The notes under the pieces are model-generated. The model did no database searches. It worked only from the letters and a program-made list of their open reading frames with translations, and had not been told where the DNA came from. DNA of 64,000 bases from Bursaphelenchus xylophilus. Its lineage: Eukaryota > Nematoda > Chromadorea > Rhabditida > Aphelenchoididae. This document shows, one piece after another, positions 62,267-64,000 of the stretch. The DNA lies in the NCBI GenBank assembly GCA_904066235.2, contig CAJFCV020000005.1, positions 10,225,501-10,289,500 of the forward strand, given 5' to 3'. The translations under genes and the position numbers were made by a program. How positions within the stretch are numbered: the stretch's first letter is position 1; every line of letters starts with the position of its first letter.

Positions 62267-62742
62267 TTTGCTGGCATAAAGCTACCTCAAATATGATGGC
62301 AGTAAAGTTTCTGTCCAATTATGACACCATGCTTGCAGACACGCTTGAAACAATTCCGAACTACAGCTAAAGGTCGTCACGCCACAACACCAAGTTCAGT
62401 CATACTCTCCAGACATCCACAAGAGTTTGCATTAATTTCTGTGTAATGTCATTGCAAACATCTGAATTCACAATTACAGTTTTTGTAACAATGTTATGAG
62501 CAAGGTATTAAACAAAAATTACGATTCTAGAAGGAAGTAAAGTGTAACGGTCTGGCATGCAATGATACATATTGTTAAACGTCGGAGGAAGTAGTGCTGA
62601 AACATAAGACAATGGTGTTTTATGTAGAGTACATACATTTCTGGGTACAACTGGCAGGGAAGTTCGGCAATTGCGACGCTCGGATTTTGATGGAAACTAA
62701 ATTTGTTGGTACAAATTTAGTATACTTTTTTCTAACAAGAGA
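62267..62742. other. intergenic, no gene seen
   Basis: The left end of a GTGCGACG element (TTCGGCAATTGCGACGCTCG and GATTTTGATGGAAAC) is at 62660-62710, without the rest. No coding text. Confidence 0.5.
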
Positions 62743-63365
62743 TACTAGTCGAGACAAAAAGTCCTGATAATTTTGCACTGTGCGGATTTGAACGTTTTGG
62801 GCCGTCGCTGCGAAAATCGCGAAAAAAGGTGTTTTGCACGGTGCATTTGACCCGAAAAGTGCATTTGCACAGTGCATTTTGTTTGTTTTTGCCTTATTGT
62901 CGCGCGCGATTCCCATTTTTCGAAGCGACAAATCGTTTTTTCAGAGTGCGACAGAAACCGCGCAAAATCCGCACGGTGCAAAATTATCAGGACTTTTTGT
63001 CCCGACTACTAGTCGCGCCATAAAGTCCTGACACATTTTGCACCGTGCGAAAGTTCGGGATTTGGACGTCGCGCCCCCAAATTCGGGTTTGTCGCGCGCG
63101 AAAGTGCACGTCGCTAGCGCAAAAACGGGAAATCGCGGCGACAAATGCGAAATGAATGAAGAATGCACGGTGCGAAAGTTCGGGTTTTGCACGTCGCTAG
63201 TGCAAAAAGGGGAAATCGCGGCGACAAATGCGAAAAGATGCACAGTGCGGATGAAATGAAAGAAGGATGCACAGTGCAAAATGAATTTGGGGGTGCGACG
63301 TCCAAACCCCGAACTTTCGCACGGTGCAAAATGTGTCAGGACTTTATGTCGCGACTAGTAGTACT
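62743..63365. repeat. two ACTAGTCG foldbacks in tandem, TGCACAGTGC class
   Basis: The first runs 62743-63011 (ACTAGTCGAGACAAAAAGTC to GACTTTTTGTCCCGACTACT). The second runs 63005-63362 (ACTAGTCGCGCCATAAAGTC to GACTTTATGTCGCGACTAGT). In the second, the arms extend at least 90 bp inward (AAAGTTCGGGATTTGGACGT against ACGTCCAAACCCCGAACTTT). They touch or share a few bases at CTAGT. The stems contain CACCGTGC and CACAGTGC palindromes. Confidence 0.8.
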
Positions 63366-64000
63366 GAAATCGGCGACATGCATTTTGCGAAAACAAAAAT
63401 GCACTTTGCGCTGTGCAATTTTTGGCGTTTTGCACCGTGCAATATTCTTTTTTGGGCTGTCGCTCGCACCCTGACTTTTTTCGCACAGTGGAAACGCCAA
63501 AAATCAGTTCGGCGACTTTCCGGACGGACTTATGATAGAAATCTGGCTCGTGATTTGTGAAAACGACCGGGATTTCTTACAAAAAGTCCATTTTTTTCAA
63601 CCTGGCAAAAATACGGTCCAGAAGTGTAATTTCTGAGAGCTCTCCGCATTTCCCATACTCAAGTTATCGCTAAAATCGTTGAATATCCCGGCTGCATCTG
63701 AAAAGCGACTCAACAGTGCAGCGTGAAATTTGCTCCTGGCCGTGCAACAAGTTTTTTGGCCCGCTTAGTACGTGTACGTGTATGGTAAAAAAATGTGGAA
63801 TTTTTGCAGAAAAATCTTCCGCCTCTTCGCTGTTGGACACCATATCTGCAGCCGCAACTAGGCATCGCAAAGCGATGACGTTATCAACATGCCGTCCCCT
63901 TTCGTCTAATTGTCTTGTTATTTACAGTAAAATTTTGATTCTCGTAGCAAATTTGAACCTTCGCGTATTTTGCGGTCGTTTTGATAGTTTACAGACATCA
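63366..64000. repeat. TGCACAGTGC repeat tail, then GTGCGACG element fragment, then MITE-like text
   Basis: 63380-63530 matches the right part of the cluster at 61040-61490 (GGGCTGTCGCTCGCACCCTG, CGGCGACTTTCCGGACGGAC). 63600-63700 has GAGAGCTCTCCGCATTTCCC and GAATATCCCGGCTGCATCTG. 63835-63880 resembles the inner part of MITE subfamily B. No gene was recognised before the window ends. Confidence 0.55.

Noticed and set aside
1..64000. Search for CRISPR arrays, tRNA and rRNA genes
   Set aside because: Repeats are inverted or dispersed and not regularly spaced direct repeats. No tRNA A/B boxes in a cloverleaf or rRNA text was recognised by eye; a tRNAscan run would be needed to be sure.

Overview
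The window is nuclear DNA from a nematode, most likely a free-living rhabditid-type worm. Signs of this are many short introns (about 37-80 nt) ending in TTTTCAG or TTTTTAG, serpentine chemoreceptor genes, a transthyretin-like secreted protein, two TIMP-like genes, close-set genes on one strand that look like an operon, and convergent genes with abutting 3' ends. No rRNA, CRISPR or prokaryotic feature was seen, and no tRNA was recognised by eye. Genes were assembled by joining exons at GT/AG borders. Almost all give a whole number of codons across all exons, which supports the models.

Layout. 1-11.8 kb: two chemoreceptor genes (one cut by the left edge) around a short-chain dehydrogenase gene, all on the minus strand. 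11.8-22 kb: repeat-rich, with a tandem pair of TIMP/NTR genes, a broken third TIMP copy and remnants of another receptor. 22-32.1 kb: a dense housekeeping block with YL1/VPS72, an unknown 406-residue protein, an Aurora kinase, and then three genes on the plus strand (a small MGCCCS-type protein, a type I membrane protein and RanGAP) that may form an operon. 32.9-38.7 kb: a gene with a FLYWCH-like finger, a MULE-transposase-like core and a SWIM finger, which looks domesticated. 39.3-42.5 kb: two related secreted proteins with dibasic sites. 46.3-50.4 kb: three tandem Ly6/uPAR-type genes. 52.4-53.5 kb: a transthyretin-like gene. 54.1-61.6 kb: an ABCG half-transporter gene that carries a 3.3 kb nested transposon in one intron.

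The spaces between genes, and every large intron, are filled with DNA transposon debris. The main families are: (1) about 30 copies of a 110-170 bp MITE with termini CAGTCTGTCGGGAAAATAAT; (2) Tc1/mariner-like elements with TA-CAGGGTG ends, one holding an intact DD37D (maT-type) transposase; (3) an element of about 450 bp ending in GTGCGACGCTCAGA; (4) a MITE ending in CAGTGGGGGACCTGATC; and (5) foldback elements whose two arms are simple repeats in opposite orientation (GGCTCC, TTGCGGGCAGCCGACA, GGCCCGG, TGCACAGTGC). Family 5 is the most unusual feature of the window, together with the domesticated MULE-type gene and the pair of dibasic-cleavage secreted proteins.
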